A stretch of 64,000 nucleotides of DNA from Gottfriedia sp002574545 (GTDB lineage Bacteria; Bacillota; Bacilli; Bacillales; Bacillaceae_G). The notes under the pieces were generated by a model. That model was not told where the DNA came from and did no database searches. It was given only the letters and a program-made list of their open reading frames with translations. Shown in pieces: positions 8,441-16,343 of the stretch (the first letter of the stretch is position 1; every line of letters starts with the position of its first letter). The translations under genes were made by a program, and so were the position numbers. The DNA lies in the NCBI GenBank assembly GCA_052180195.1, contig CP197469.1. The stretch is one strand, 5' to 3'.

Positions 8441-10141
8441 CTATTGTTCATTTAGTATTTCTTGTAATTTATCGATTGCACCAGGTTCAATTTTTTCAAT
8501 TGAAACAGCAGCTTCTTCTAGAGCTTCATTATATTGAAATTCTCTAAATAATTGTTCCGCCTTATCCATTGACATGGCCATTTGTACATTTTTACTTCTA
8601 TAGCGATTTCCATATTGTATTACTTTTTCTACGAAATATCCTTGTTCAATCATATATTTTGTATCGTTATAGCAAGTATGTACAGCAGTTGCTGCTTTTT
8701 CTAGTAAAAATGATACATGTGTCATTTTTAATGGCTTTTTCTCTAATTCCAAATAAACAATTTGCATACTTTCTTGTGCATCTTGTATTTGTTTCATAGA
8801 AGCTACGGGCATACCAGGTAAATTAGAAATTTGAACAAGACGTTTGACCTCTAACATTAATCGCTTCATTTCAATTAATTGATCACGAGCTTGTAATTCA
8901 TCTTTTCGAAGTGCTTTTAACATCTCAACATACATCGAATGAGATTGTTTCACATCTTCCATTTGTTTTTTTAGTAAATCTAATTCTTCTCTTATTACAG
9001 AAAATGCAAGATCTTGTTCTGCTACACGAATCTGCAATAATTCAAAGCGTTTTGTAATGATACTTACTTGCTTTTCAACCATTTTTTGAGCTTGAGTATC
9101 TTCATCACTTAATTCATAAATTTGCTGAACTAATTGAGTCTCTTCTTTTGTTTTTAAATTATCTTCTCGAATACTTTGTATTTCTTCCTGCGAAGTCCAT
9201 ATTTCTTTCTCAACTACAAATTTACTCTCTACTTCTTTTTCTAATAAATCATAGATTGAATCGACTTTTGCTTTCACAAATTCAAGCTTGTCATTTGCTT
9301 CTGTGATTTCTAGTTTTTTAATTAATTCAACACATTCGATACATATTTTAGAACATTCGATTGTTTCATTTTCTAATGTTTCAAAATCAAGCACATATCC
9401 TTCTGCTTTCATTTGCTTTAAACCATCAGTTAAATTATGTATTTGCGAGGGCATTGTAGTAGAAGATTCAATATATAAATCCGGTATGATTTGCATATTT
9501 GCTTTAAGTACATGAACCTGATCAGCAATTTCTTTTACTAAGCCTCTTGCCTCTAAATAGTTTCCTTTTTCAGTTGTTTCATTAAATAATTGGACTTGTT
9601 GTTTGATTTCATCCATCTTTTGTTCCAACTGGGTTTCAGAAATTGAATATAAATGTCGATGAGTTAATAAAAGCTTTCTTTGCTCAAGATACTCTTGATT
9701 TAACATTTCAATATCCGAATTATTTTGTTCTTCACTACCTACTAAGTCGCTTACCTCATTTAGAATTTTATCGATGCTTGATTCCGCTTCACTTAGGCTA
9801 TTCCCTATTTCAGTAATCCCTGCTTTAGCTTTCATGAAATGATATTTATTAATTGCTTCATCTATTTCTGTGATGGAATCAGTTACTTTCGGTAAAAAAG
9901 TTGTAACTAGTTCATCCCAATCGGTTCTCCATTGATCAAAAAGCTCTTCCGTTTGGCCAGTCATATTTAAGCCCTTTAGCTTTGAAAGTTCATCCGTAAC
10001 GGGCTTGCTCATTAACTGCATTCTCCATGCTTCAAGTTCATCGAGTTTTTTGTATAAACGTTGTCGAATTGTTAAGGCTACAATCATTAATGCGATAACA
10101 ATAGCTATTACGACTAAAATTACATAGAATGTCATTGTCAT
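8441..10141 (-). CDS. ezrA: Septation ring formation regulator EzrA
   Basis: A 566-residue protein with one N-terminal membrane segment (about residues 4-24) followed by a long alpha-helical, Glu/Lys-rich coiled-coil region with spectrin-like character, which is the EzrA architecture. EzrA restrains FtsZ ring formation at the poles and helps localise cell-wall synthesis at the septum. Length and place beside nifZ/thiI match the family. A GGGGAGGT ribosome site lies 12 bases upstream. Confidence 0.95.
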   Translation of the reverse strand: MTMTFYVILVVIAIVIALMIVALTIRQRLYKKLDELEAWRMQLMSKPVTDELSKLKGLNMTGQTEELFDQWRTDWDELVTTFLPKVTDSITEIDEAINKYHFMKAKAGITEIGNSLSEAESSIDKILNEVSDLVGSEEQNNSDIEMLNQEYLEQRKLLLTHRHLYSISETQLEQKMDEIKQQVQLFNETTEKGNYLEARGLVKEIADQVHVLKANMQIIPDLYIESSTTMPSQIHNLTDGLKQMKAEGYVLDFETLENETIECSKICIECVELIKKLEITEANDKLEFVKAKVDSIYDLLEKEVESKFVVEKEIWTSQEEIQSIREDNLKTKEETQLVQQIYELSDEDTQAQKMVEKQVSIITKRFELLQIRVAEQDLAFSVIREELDLLKKQMEDVKQSHSMYVEMLKALRKDELQARDQLIEMKRLMLEVKRLVQISNLPGMPVASMKQIQDAQESMQIVYLELEKKPLKMTHVSFLLEKAATAVHTCYNDTKYMIEQGYFVEKVIQYGNRYRSKNVQMAMSMDKAEQLFREFQYNEALEEAAVSIEKIEPGAIDKLQEILNEQ

Positions 10142-10351
10142 TTTCTCTGATGTACCTCCCCTTTACTGCTATCTGAATCTATTTATTTGTACGTTATTTT
10201 TTGAAATAATAATATACCCTTTATTTAGGTCATAGTTAATAATAACATGATACAGTTGATTTTTGGCTTAATTTTTTCAATTTTTTCATATTTTTATCAA
10301 ACTATAATCATTACTGTAAAAGCTTGTAGAAATTTCAGATTTTTAAACAAC

Positions 10352-10380
10352 AAAAAACGCCTTTTTCATTGAAAAAGGCG
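10352..10380 (-). terminator. Terminator of refZ
   Basis: CGCCTTTTTC / GAAAAAGGCG stem followed by TTTTTTG on the minus strand. Confidence 0.88.
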
Positions 10381-10385
10381 AACTT

Positions 10386-11033
10386 TTAGGATGAAAGTTC
10401 TATTCGACTGACAAGACTCTCATCTATATCGATTAGAGATTCAATCCACTTCTCTACATACTCTTTATATCTTTCAAAAAAATACAGATCATTTTGCTGA
10501 ATATACAATACTTCATTTAGGTAGCCCGGAAATAAGTAAGGTGTTGAAAGGAATGATTTTAACTGGACGAAAAAGACAGAAAATGGCATTGTTAGTTTCG
10601 GATTAGTAATACGAATAGCATCATAAATTTTAGTAAAAGTATAACGTTCTCTTGCTAAATAGGTCATCATAATTTCACGAATGAAAACAGAGTCGATTGT
10701 CAACTCTCTGTAAAAAATCGAAGCATATTCCTTTTTTAATAAATAATAATTAAGTACTTCGTCAACAAGGTTTATTAATATTAAATTTGCGTTTTTATCA
10801 TACAATGACGAACAATGTTTATCTAAAATTTCAACGTATCCTTCTAAAAAATCTACGATAATGTGTTCAAGTAAACCTTGTTTACCTTTGAAGTAATATG
10901 AGATCGTCGCGATATTTACATTTGCTTTTTTAGAAATATCTCTAACAGAGGTACCATGATATCCATTAATTTTAAATAACGTAAGCGCTGTCTCGATGAC
11001 TTTCTTCTTTGTTGCAAGTTTATCTTGCTCCAT
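10386..11033 (-). CDS. refZ: TetR-family regulator RefZ (YttP), regulator of FtsZ
   Basis: A 215-residue protein with a TetR helix-turn-helix near the N-terminus (GTSVRDISKKANVNIATISY) and a C-terminal ligand/dimer domain. In B. subtilis RefZ binds sites near the origin and helps position the FtsZ ring at sporulation. The ATG at 11033 is preceded by GAGGGTG; the upstream GTG at 11042 overlaps that ribosome site, so I did not use it. Position between ezrA and ytsP matches B. subtilis. Confidence 0.88.
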   Translation of the reverse strand: MEQDKLATKKKVIETALTLFKINGYHGTSVRDISKKANVNIATISYYFKGKQGLLEHIIVDFLEGYVEILDKHCSSLYDKNANLILINLVDEVLNYYLLKKEYASIFYRELTIDSVFIREIMMTYLARERYTFTKIYDAIRITNPKLTMPFSVFFVQLKSFLSTPYLFPGYLNEVLYIQQNDLYFFERYKEYVEKWIESLIDIDESLVSRIELSS

Positions 11034-11179
11034 ACTCGTCACCCTCTTTTACTACATCAATTCTTTTATTAATTAGCGAAATGATGATAATTTCCTCTAC
11101 AAATCGCTCGACAAAATTACCAGTATTCTTCCGAAATATGCTATGATATTTCACATAAAATAGGGAAAGGGGTCTACAA

Positions 11180-11668
11180 ATGTTTCAAAAAGTCGAATAT
11201 TCAGGTACGAAAGAACAACAATATAATACGTTAACAGCTCAAGTTAAGGCTTTAATTGATGGTGAACACAACCTAATTGCTAATTTAGCAAATACATCTG
11301 CCTTATTAAATCAGTTTTTGGACCGAATAAATTGGGTAGGATTTTATTTAAAAGATGGAAATCGTGATGAATTAGTATTAGGTCCATTTGTAGGTCTTCC
11401 TGCTTGTGTACGTATTCCATACGGCAAGGGAGTTTGCGGTACATCTGCCCAAACAAAAACAGTTCAAAGAATCGATAATGTTCACGAATTCCCTGGCCAT
11501 ATCGCTTGTGACGCTGCATCTAATTCAGAAATTGTTATTCCATTAGTGCATAACGATGAAGTGATCGGAGTATTAGATATCGATAGTCCAGAATTCAATC
11601 GTTTTGATGAAGTGGATCAAAAATATCTTCAAGCAATCGTAAATTTAATTGAAGAGACTATTAGATAA
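11180..11668 (+). CDS. ytsP: Free methionine-(R)-sulfoxide reductase, GAF domain (YtsP)
   Basis: A 162-residue single-GAF protein. C76, C86 and C110 lie in the pattern LPACVRIPYGKGVCG...HIACD, which matches the three cysteines of fRMsr enzymes. These reduce free methionine-R-sulfoxide using thioredoxin-like donors. AAAGGGG ribosome site before the ATG. It is divergent from refZ and upstream of rpsD, as in B. subtilis. Confidence 0.9.
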   Translation: MFQKVEYSGTKEQQYNTLTAQVKALIDGEHNLIANLANTSALLNQFLDRINWVGFYLKDGNRDELVLGPFVGLPACVRIPYGKGVCGTSAQTKTVQRIDNVHEFPGHIACDAASNSEIVIPLVHNDEVIGVLDIDSPEFNRFDEVDQKYLQAIVNLIEETIR

Positions 11669-11683
11669 GAAAATTTTATTTAA

Positions 11684-11716
11684 AAAGGAATCCTATCGTG
11701 GATTTCTTCTTTTTTA
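11684..11716 (+). terminator. Terminator of ytsP
   Basis: AAGGAATCC / GGATTTCTT stem with a T-rich tail, 16 bases after the ytsP stop. Confidence 0.75.
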
Positions 11717-11741
11717 TAAAAAGGTCAAAAGAAAACTGTCC

Positions 11742-11770
11742 TTGACTATTTTATACTATCTAGTTATAAT
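11742..11770 (+). promoter_or_regulatory. Sigma-A promoter of rpsD
   Basis: TTGACT at 11742-11747 and a perfect TATAAT at 11765-11770, separated by 17 bases. It gives a transcript with a leader of roughly 190 bases before rpsD. Confidence 0.85.
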
Positions 11771-11776
11771 ATTATT

Positions 11777-11965
11777 TGTGTAAAATAACGCAGCGTTGTA
11801 AGCACAGGCTTGATATTTATTTTGTTCCTCTACTTAACTCTAAGAGGTGTCATCGCGTAACTCTGGCTGCTGGAGCGAGGATACATGAAAGCAAAATAAA
11901 CAAACTGGGGCTACACGAACGTTTTTATTTTACTCCAAAATAAAAACTAAAGGAGGAGACAATCA
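11777..11965 (+). ncRNA. rpsD leader RNA, probable ribosomal protein S4 autoregulatory element
   Basis: A long structured leader. TTTATTTTG (11816-11824) can pair with CAAAATAAA (11892-11900), enclosing a CCTCT/AGAGG hairpin. A perfect 11-bp hairpin at 11921-11947 (GTTTTTATTTT / AAAATAAAAAC) ends three bases before the AAAGGAGG ribosome site, and its ACTCC loop is complementary to that site. In B. subtilis S4 represses rpsD through its leader; this element sits where that operator is expected. The detailed fold here is my inference. Confidence 0.7.
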
Positions 11966-12568
11966 ATGTCTCGTTATACAGGATCTACTTGGAAATTATC
12001 TCGCCGTTTAGGCATTTCATTAAGCGGAACAGGTAAAGAATTAGAAAAACGCCCTTATGCACCAGGTCAACACGGACCTAACCAACGTAAAAAGTTATCA
12101 GAATACGGTTTACAATTAACTGAAAAACAAAAATTACGTCACATGTACGGTGTTAATGAGCGTCAATTCCGTCGCACTTTTGATATCGCTGGCAAATTAA
12201 CTGGTAAACATGGTGAAAACTTCATGATCTTATTAGAAACTCGTTTAGACAACGTAGTTTACCGTATGGGTCTTGCTCGTACTCGTCGTGCTGCTCGTCA
12301 ATTAGTTAACCACGGTCACATCTTAGTAGATGGCAAACGTGTAGACATCCCTTCTTTCCGTGTGAAAGTTGGCCAAACTATCAGCTTACGTGAAAAATCA
12401 CAAAACTTAGCTGTAGTAAAAGAAGCTGTTGAAGTTAACAACTTTGTACCTGAGTACATCACTTTCAACGCTGACAAATTAGAAGGTACTTTCAACCGCT
12501 TACCAGAGCGTTCTGAATTACCAGCTGAAATCAACGAAGCTCTTATCGTTGAATTCTACAACCGTTAA
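11966..12568 (+). CDS. rpsD: 30S ribosomal protein S4
   Basis: A 200-residue protein matching S4 end to end: MSRYTGSTWKLSRRLGISLS at the N-terminus and the RNA-binding S4 domain (RLDNVVYRMGLARTRRAARQ) in the middle. It nucleates 30S assembly by binding 16S rRNA. The N-terminal zinc-binding cysteines of some S4 proteins are absent (C-minus form). Codon use is strongly biased, as expected for a highly expressed gene. Alone behind its own promoter and leader. Confidence 0.98.
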   Translation: MSRYTGSTWKLSRRLGISLSGTGKELEKRPYAPGQHGPNQRKKLSEYGLQLTEKQKLRHMYGVNERQFRRTFDIAGKLTGKHGENFMILLETRLDNVVYRMGLARTRRAARQLVNHGHILVDGKRVDIPSFRVKVGQTISLREKSQNLAVVKEAVEVNNFVPEYITFNADKLEGTFNRLPERSELPAEINEALIVEFYNR

Positions 12569-12595
12569 TCATATCGCTTCTTAGAAAGCGATGAA

Positions 12596-12627
12596 AAACC
12601 ACAATCAAATTTGATTGTGGTTTTTTT
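12596..12627 (+). terminator. Terminator of rpsD
   Basis: Perfect palindrome AACCACAATCAAATTTGATTGTGGTT followed by a T run. A second small hairpin (ATCGCTT/AAAGCGAT, 12574-12593) precedes it. Confidence 0.9.
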
Positions 12628-12641
12628 ATTATTTTATACAA

Positions 12642-12674
12642 CAAAAAAAAGCCCTCGACTTTACTCGAAGGGCT
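12642..12674 (-). terminator. Terminator of the 122-residue unknown gene
   Basis: AGCCCTTCGA/TCGAGGGCT stem with eight T on the minus strand. Confidence 0.85.
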
Positions 12675-12716
12675 ACTTATGCGGAAATGAGAGGTGTATT
12701 AAAATAACCTTTTCTA

Positions 12717-13085
12717 TTATTTTAATTTCACTACCGCTAAGTCATGTTGCATTGCATTATTACCTTCTTGTGGATCAAATGCAATGTCACTAAGTCCAAA
12801 TACATTTACTACAACATCGCGATCTTTTGGGTGGAGAATTCTTATTTCATAAGCGAATAGATTTACTGGCAGTTGTAAGGATCTAAATGTTCTATATTGA
12901 TTTGGTGCAATTGATATAGTAGATGGGTCAGCCATAGGAAGAATCACTGGTGAACCACTGGACCAGTCAAACATTAAAACACTCACAGAACGAACATCAT
13001 CCGGGTCAACATTAAGTGCTTCAACTGTTAAAAATTGAGTACTAGAATGTCTTCTTAATACGCCAGTTGATAAAAATTTTGCCAT
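12717..13085 (-). CDS. Unknown small beta-rich protein, 122 residues
   Basis: The ATG at 13085 is preceded by AAAGGAGTG, so I prefer it to the longer open frame. The protein has no signal peptide or membrane segment. Alternating hydrophobic residues (FLTVEALNVDPDDVRSVSVL; VFDWSSG-like MFDWSSGSPVILP; YEIRILHPKDRDVVVNVFG) suggest a compact beta-sandwich. I recall similar small proteins of unknown function in spore-forming Firmicutes, but cannot name a family. Monocistronic, with its own terminator. A coat- or exosporium-related role is possible but unsupported by direct evidence. Confidence 0.75.
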   Translation of the reverse strand: MAKFLSTGVLRRHSSTQFLTVEALNVDPDDVRSVSVLMFDWSSGSPVILPMADPSTISIAPNQYRTFRSLQLPVNLFAYEIRILHPKDRDVVVNVFGLSDIAFDPQEGNNAMQHDLAVVKLK

Positions 13086-13219
13086 CAATGTCACTCCTTT
13101 CATATTATTTGGACAAGCAATCCATAATAATATAAAATGTTTCATACAGAAAAAATGAAACGGACATTGGTACAATTTATATTATAGTTTTTATAAAAAT
13201 GATAGATTACCCATCATTT

Positions 13220-13801
13220 TTATAGTTGTTTATAGTAAATAGCTTTTAAAATAGATAAACATTCTCTAAAGTACGCTGTCGGTATGATTACTTTTGGTGT
13301 TTTTGCAGGTAGACCAACTACATTTAACCCTTGTTTTTTAGCCAATTTTAAAGATCTAAATAAATGATAATCATTCGAAACAACGATTCCTTGAGCTTGA
13401 TCGTTATGAATGAGTTTTTTAGAGAATTTCATATTCTCGTATGTATTTGTTGATAAATCTTCTTTAATGATTCGACTTTCTTCAATTCCTAATTTGATCA
13501 ATTCTCTTTTCATACATTCAGCTTCCGATATCAATTCATCGTTACCTTTTCCACCTGAGACAATGATTAATGCACTTTTATGATTCTTAGCATATTTAGC
13601 TGCAGTTTCAATTCGATAACGTAGAGCTCTTGTAGGCTTATCCTTTTTTAAACCAGCACCTAACACAATAACATAATCGGCGTCTTTAGGTACTTTATGC
13701 TGATATTGCAAAATACTATTTACACCGATAAAAACGATACAGAATACATAACTTAGTATCCCAATAATAATTGTATATGTAATTATTTTAAAAAAGCTCA
13801 T
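13220..13801 (-). CDS. YdcF family (DUF218) membrane-anchored protein
   Basis: A protein of 193 residues with one N-terminal membrane helix (about residues 6-26), then a DUF218 domain: DADYVIVLGAGLKKDKPTRA, IIVSGGKGNDELISEAE and a late VSNDYHLFRS histidine motif. Members include SanA, YdcF and ElyC, linked to envelope function but with unclear chemistry. The start at 13801 has AGGGGAT before it; the ATG at 13840 has no good ribosome site. Confidence 0.85.
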   Translation of the reverse strand: MSFFKIITYTIIIGILSYVFCIVFIGVNSILQYQHKVPKDADYVIVLGAGLKKDKPTRALRYRIETAAKYAKNHKSALIIVSGGKGNDELISEAECMKRELIKLGIEESRIIKEDLSTNTYENMKFSKKLIHNDQAQGIVVSNDYHLFRSLKLAKKQGLNVVGLPAKTPKVIIPTAYFRECLSILKAIYYKQL

Positions 13802-13923
13802 TACTTTTATCCCCTTAAATAAAATTACTTTAACTATCATTTTATCGAATAATTATGTATAGTTCACTAAATTTTGGAATATTCCACAAATATTTAATAT
13901 TATTCCTTAAGTTACACTGCAAA

Positions 13924-13977
13924 TAAAAAATCCCCTATACAAAAGAAATGGATTTCCTTTCTTCCGTATAAGGGATT
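13924..13977 (-). terminator. Terminator of the 44-residue gene
   Basis: AATCCCTTATAC / GTATAGGGGATT stem with an inner AAAGGAAAT/ATTTCTTT stem and a T run on the minus strand. Confidence 0.8.
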
Positions 13978-13990
13978 GATACAACATTTA

Positions 13991-14125
13991 TTATCTAGGA
14001 TACTTTTCGCCCATAGGATTATGTTGATCCTTCGAAAGTCTCTTTTGATGTGCTTTCGTTTTTGCATCTACATGATTTGCATCACTAGGACGATTTTTCT
14101 TTGAACCACCTGCTGCATGACTCAT
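13991..14125 (-). CDS. Small basic hydrophilic protein, 44 residues (spore-protein-like)
   Basis: It begins MSHAAGGSKKNRPSDANHVD and ends HNPMGEKYPR. GGAGGG lies six bases before the ATG and a strong terminator follows, so it is a real small gene. The composition (Lys, His, Asn, Ser, Gly; no long hydrophobic stretch) resembles minor small acid-soluble spore proteins such as the SspK/L/N/O/P group, but I could not match it to a named one. Function is unproven. Confidence 0.75.
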   Translation of the reverse strand: MSHAAGGSKKNRPSDANHVDAKTKAHQKRLSKDQHNPMGEKYPR

Positions 14126-14182
14126 TTTTTTCCCTCCATTAACCAGTTCGTACAAAAACTAGTTTACGTAGAAACAATTTGT

Positions 14183-15562
14183 TTATGCGGCATTTCTTGA
14201 ACTTCCATCTTTATTTTCAACTTCTAGTCCTTTACCGAATAAAGCGGCTAACATACTGAATAATGGTGTAATAAATAATACGAATGAAAACGGTAAGTAA
14301 TCAATAACAGGTACTCCTAAGGTGGAGGCAAAAAACGCTCCGCTTACACTCCAAGGAATAATTGGATTAAAAAGGGTTCCCCCATCTTCTAATGCACGTG
14401 ATAAATTTTTAAGCGGTATATTTTTTTTAATAAATACATCCTTTAATAATTGCCCAGGAAGTAGAATTGAAAGGTATTGCTCTCCAGTTAAAAGATTTAC
14501 CCCCATAGCTGATAATGTACTTGCAATCACAATACTTCCTTTACGTTTCAAATTAAATAGCGATTGAATTAATGTCTCAAATACTCGAAGCTCTTGTAAT
14601 AATCCACCTAAAGCAAGGGCAATGAAAATTAATGACACAGACCACATCATCGATTGTAATCCTCCCCGGTTAACAATCGAATTAAGCATTTCATTTCCTG
14701 TATCCATTTGGAATCCATTTTGTAATGTTGTAAACACTTTTGCAAGCGTAATATCCTTTTGAATAAAAAATGCTAAAACTAACGAACTAACAATACCAGC
14801 CGACATCGTTGGTAAAGTAGAAAAACCTTTAAATGCCATAATGAAAACAATTAAACATGGGATTAGTAACAAAGGATTCACTTCAAAACTAGATGATATT
14901 GCTTTTTTCATTTCTGTAACTTGCGCCATATCTGTATTTCCATGACCCATACCAATGATTAAGAATAAAATAACTGTCACAATTAATGCTGGAATTGTTG
15001 TATATGCCATGTGTCGAATATGTTCATTAACCTTTATACCTAAAATACTTGGAACAAAATTCGTTGTATCCGATATTGGTGACATCTTATCACCAAAACA
15101 CGCACCACTAATGATCGCGCCTGCTGCAATTGCTGGTGGAATCCCCATAATATGAGCGATTCCCATTAACGCTACGCCAACTGTAGCAATTGTTGTGAAA
15201 GTACTACCCGTAAAACTAGCAACTATGATCGTAATAAAAATTGCACTGATTGCAAACCACTTAGCAGAAAGAACAGAAATTCCGTAAAATAATAATGTAG
15301 GAACTGTACCACTTAGCATCCAAGAGCCAATTAATAGGCCAATCATCATTAAAATTAATGTCGGGGACAATCCATTCTGAATCCCCTTCTTCATCCCATT
15401 TTCAATCTGTTCCCATTTAAACCCTTTAAATAATCCAAATACCGCTAAACAAACAACACATAAAAGAAGCGGAATTTGAGGATCTGATTTCAAAACAACT
15501 AGACAACTAGACATAATAACTGTAAACAGTGCAATTAACGCACCTAATTCCATATTTTTCAT
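14183..15562 (-). CDS. NhaC family antiporter, probable tyrosine transporter
   Basis: A 459-residue membrane protein with about 11-12 hydrophobic segments. Landmarks of the NhaC family are ASFTGSTFTTIATVGVALMG and GACFGDKMSPISDTTNF. Annotated members are Na+/H+ or malate/lactate antiporters, but members under tyrosine T-boxes have been proposed as tyrosine transporters. Here the gene is second in a GNAT-nhaC operon behind a T-box with a UAC specifier (16072-16335), which supports the transport idea. AGGGAG ribosome site. Substrate is inferred, not shown. Confidence 0.85.
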   Translation of the reverse strand: MKNMELGALIALFTVIMSSCLVVLKSDPQIPLLLCVVCLAVFGLFKGFKWEQIENGMKKGIQNGLSPTLILMMIGLLIGSWMLSGTVPTLLFYGISVLSAKWFAISAIFITIIVASFTGSTFTTIATVGVALMGIAHIMGIPPAIAAGAIISGACFGDKMSPISDTTNFVPSILGIKVNEHIRHMAYTTIPALIVTVILFLIIGMGHGNTDMAQVTEMKKAISSSFEVNPLLLIPCLIVFIMAFKGFSTLPTMSAGIVSSLVLAFFIQKDITLAKVFTTLQNGFQMDTGNEMLNSIVNRGGLQSMMWSVSLIFIALALGGLLQELRVFETLIQSLFNLKRKGSIVIASTLSAMGVNLLTGEQYLSILLPGQLLKDVFIKKNIPLKNLSRALEDGGTLFNPIIPWSVSGAFFASTLGVPVIDYLPFSFVLFITPLFSMLAALFGKGLEVENKDGSSRNAA

Positions 15563-15580
15563 TTTAATACTCTCCCTTAT

Positions 15581-16042
15581 TTATATTTCCATATATACAT
15601 GTTCACGATGTTTTACGAATCCGAGTTTTTCATAAAAGCTTCTTGCATTTTTATTATCGATCCAGTAATCTAGCTCAATTCTAGATAGATTATTCTCGCG
15701 AGCAAACGAAGCAATTTTATGGATTAAGAATGAACCGTATCCTTTATTTCTTTTTTCTTCATTAATACTTATTTGATGAATATACCCTAGCCGAAAAGCT
15801 TTTTTAATCGGTCCTTCAGGTATATTTTTTATTTCAATCCAAGCATATCCAACCAATTCGTCAATATCTTTTACTATGAAAAAATAATGCCCCGGTTTCT
15901 CAACTACACTCTTAAAAAACTCAGTTATCTCATCCAGATTGTGAACCTTAAAAAAATCCGGAAACAATTCTGCATGTAAATTTTGAACACCCTCATTAAG
16001 TTTTGCCAATATTCGGTAATCTTTCGTTGCAACAATCTCCAT
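15581..16042 (-). CDS. GNAT family N-acetyltransferase in a tyrosine T-box operon
   Basis: A 153-residue GNAT domain. The acetyl-CoA loop is in INEEKRNKGYGSFLIHKIAS, and the C-terminal IDNKNARSFYEKLGFVKHR is typical. The ATG at 16042 follows AAAGGGTG; the earlier TTG overlaps that site. It is the first gene after a Tyr-specific T-box and lies 18 bases from nhaC, so both respond to uncharged tRNA-Tyr. Acetylation of an aromatic amino acid or a related amine is a testable idea; the substrate is unknown. Confidence 0.85.
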   Translation of the reverse strand: MEIVATKDYRILAKLNEGVQNLHAELFPDFFKVHNLDEITEFFKSVVEKPGHYFFIVKDIDELVGYAWIEIKNIPEGPIKKAFRLGYIHQISINEEKRNKGYGSFLIHKIASFARENNLSRIELDYWIDNKNARSFYEKLGFVKHREHVYMEI

Positions 16043-16071
16043 GTTTTTACACCCTTTCAAAAAAAGACAAT

Positions 16072-16335
16072 AAAAAATCGAGGAGTCCCTATTAAAAATA
16101 GGGACGACCTCGATCGCGTTACCACCCTAGTTATAAGAAACAATACTATTACTAGTAAAATTCCTTATCACTCGAATCTGTAACGTAGATTTACGTTCTT
16201 CCCTCCATTAGTCCAACTAACTTCGAAAAGAAAACTCCCGAAATGTAATTCATTTGATTGTGTAGACGAGTTTTCACCAACCACTCGCTCTCTGGACTAC
16301 TTCCAACCAAACTACTGCTTTTTCGTTCACTGTTT
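16072..16335 (-). ncRNA. T-box leader, tyrosine (UAC specifier), for GNAT-nhaC
   Basis: Read on the minus strand. Stem I carries the AGTAG and GGTGG-type elements. The specifier loop reads ATGAAT-TAC with UAC at 16245-16247. The T-box AGGGTGGTAACGCG is at 16115-16128; its TGGT pairs with the acceptor end of a tRNA with discriminator A, as in tRNA-Tyr. A terminator stem (TCGAGG..GTCCCTATT / AATAGGGAC..CCTCGA) with a T run ends it at 16072. Low charging of tRNA-Tyr should turn on the GNAT-nhaC pair. Confidence 0.93.
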
Positions 16336-16343
16336 GTTCGATA

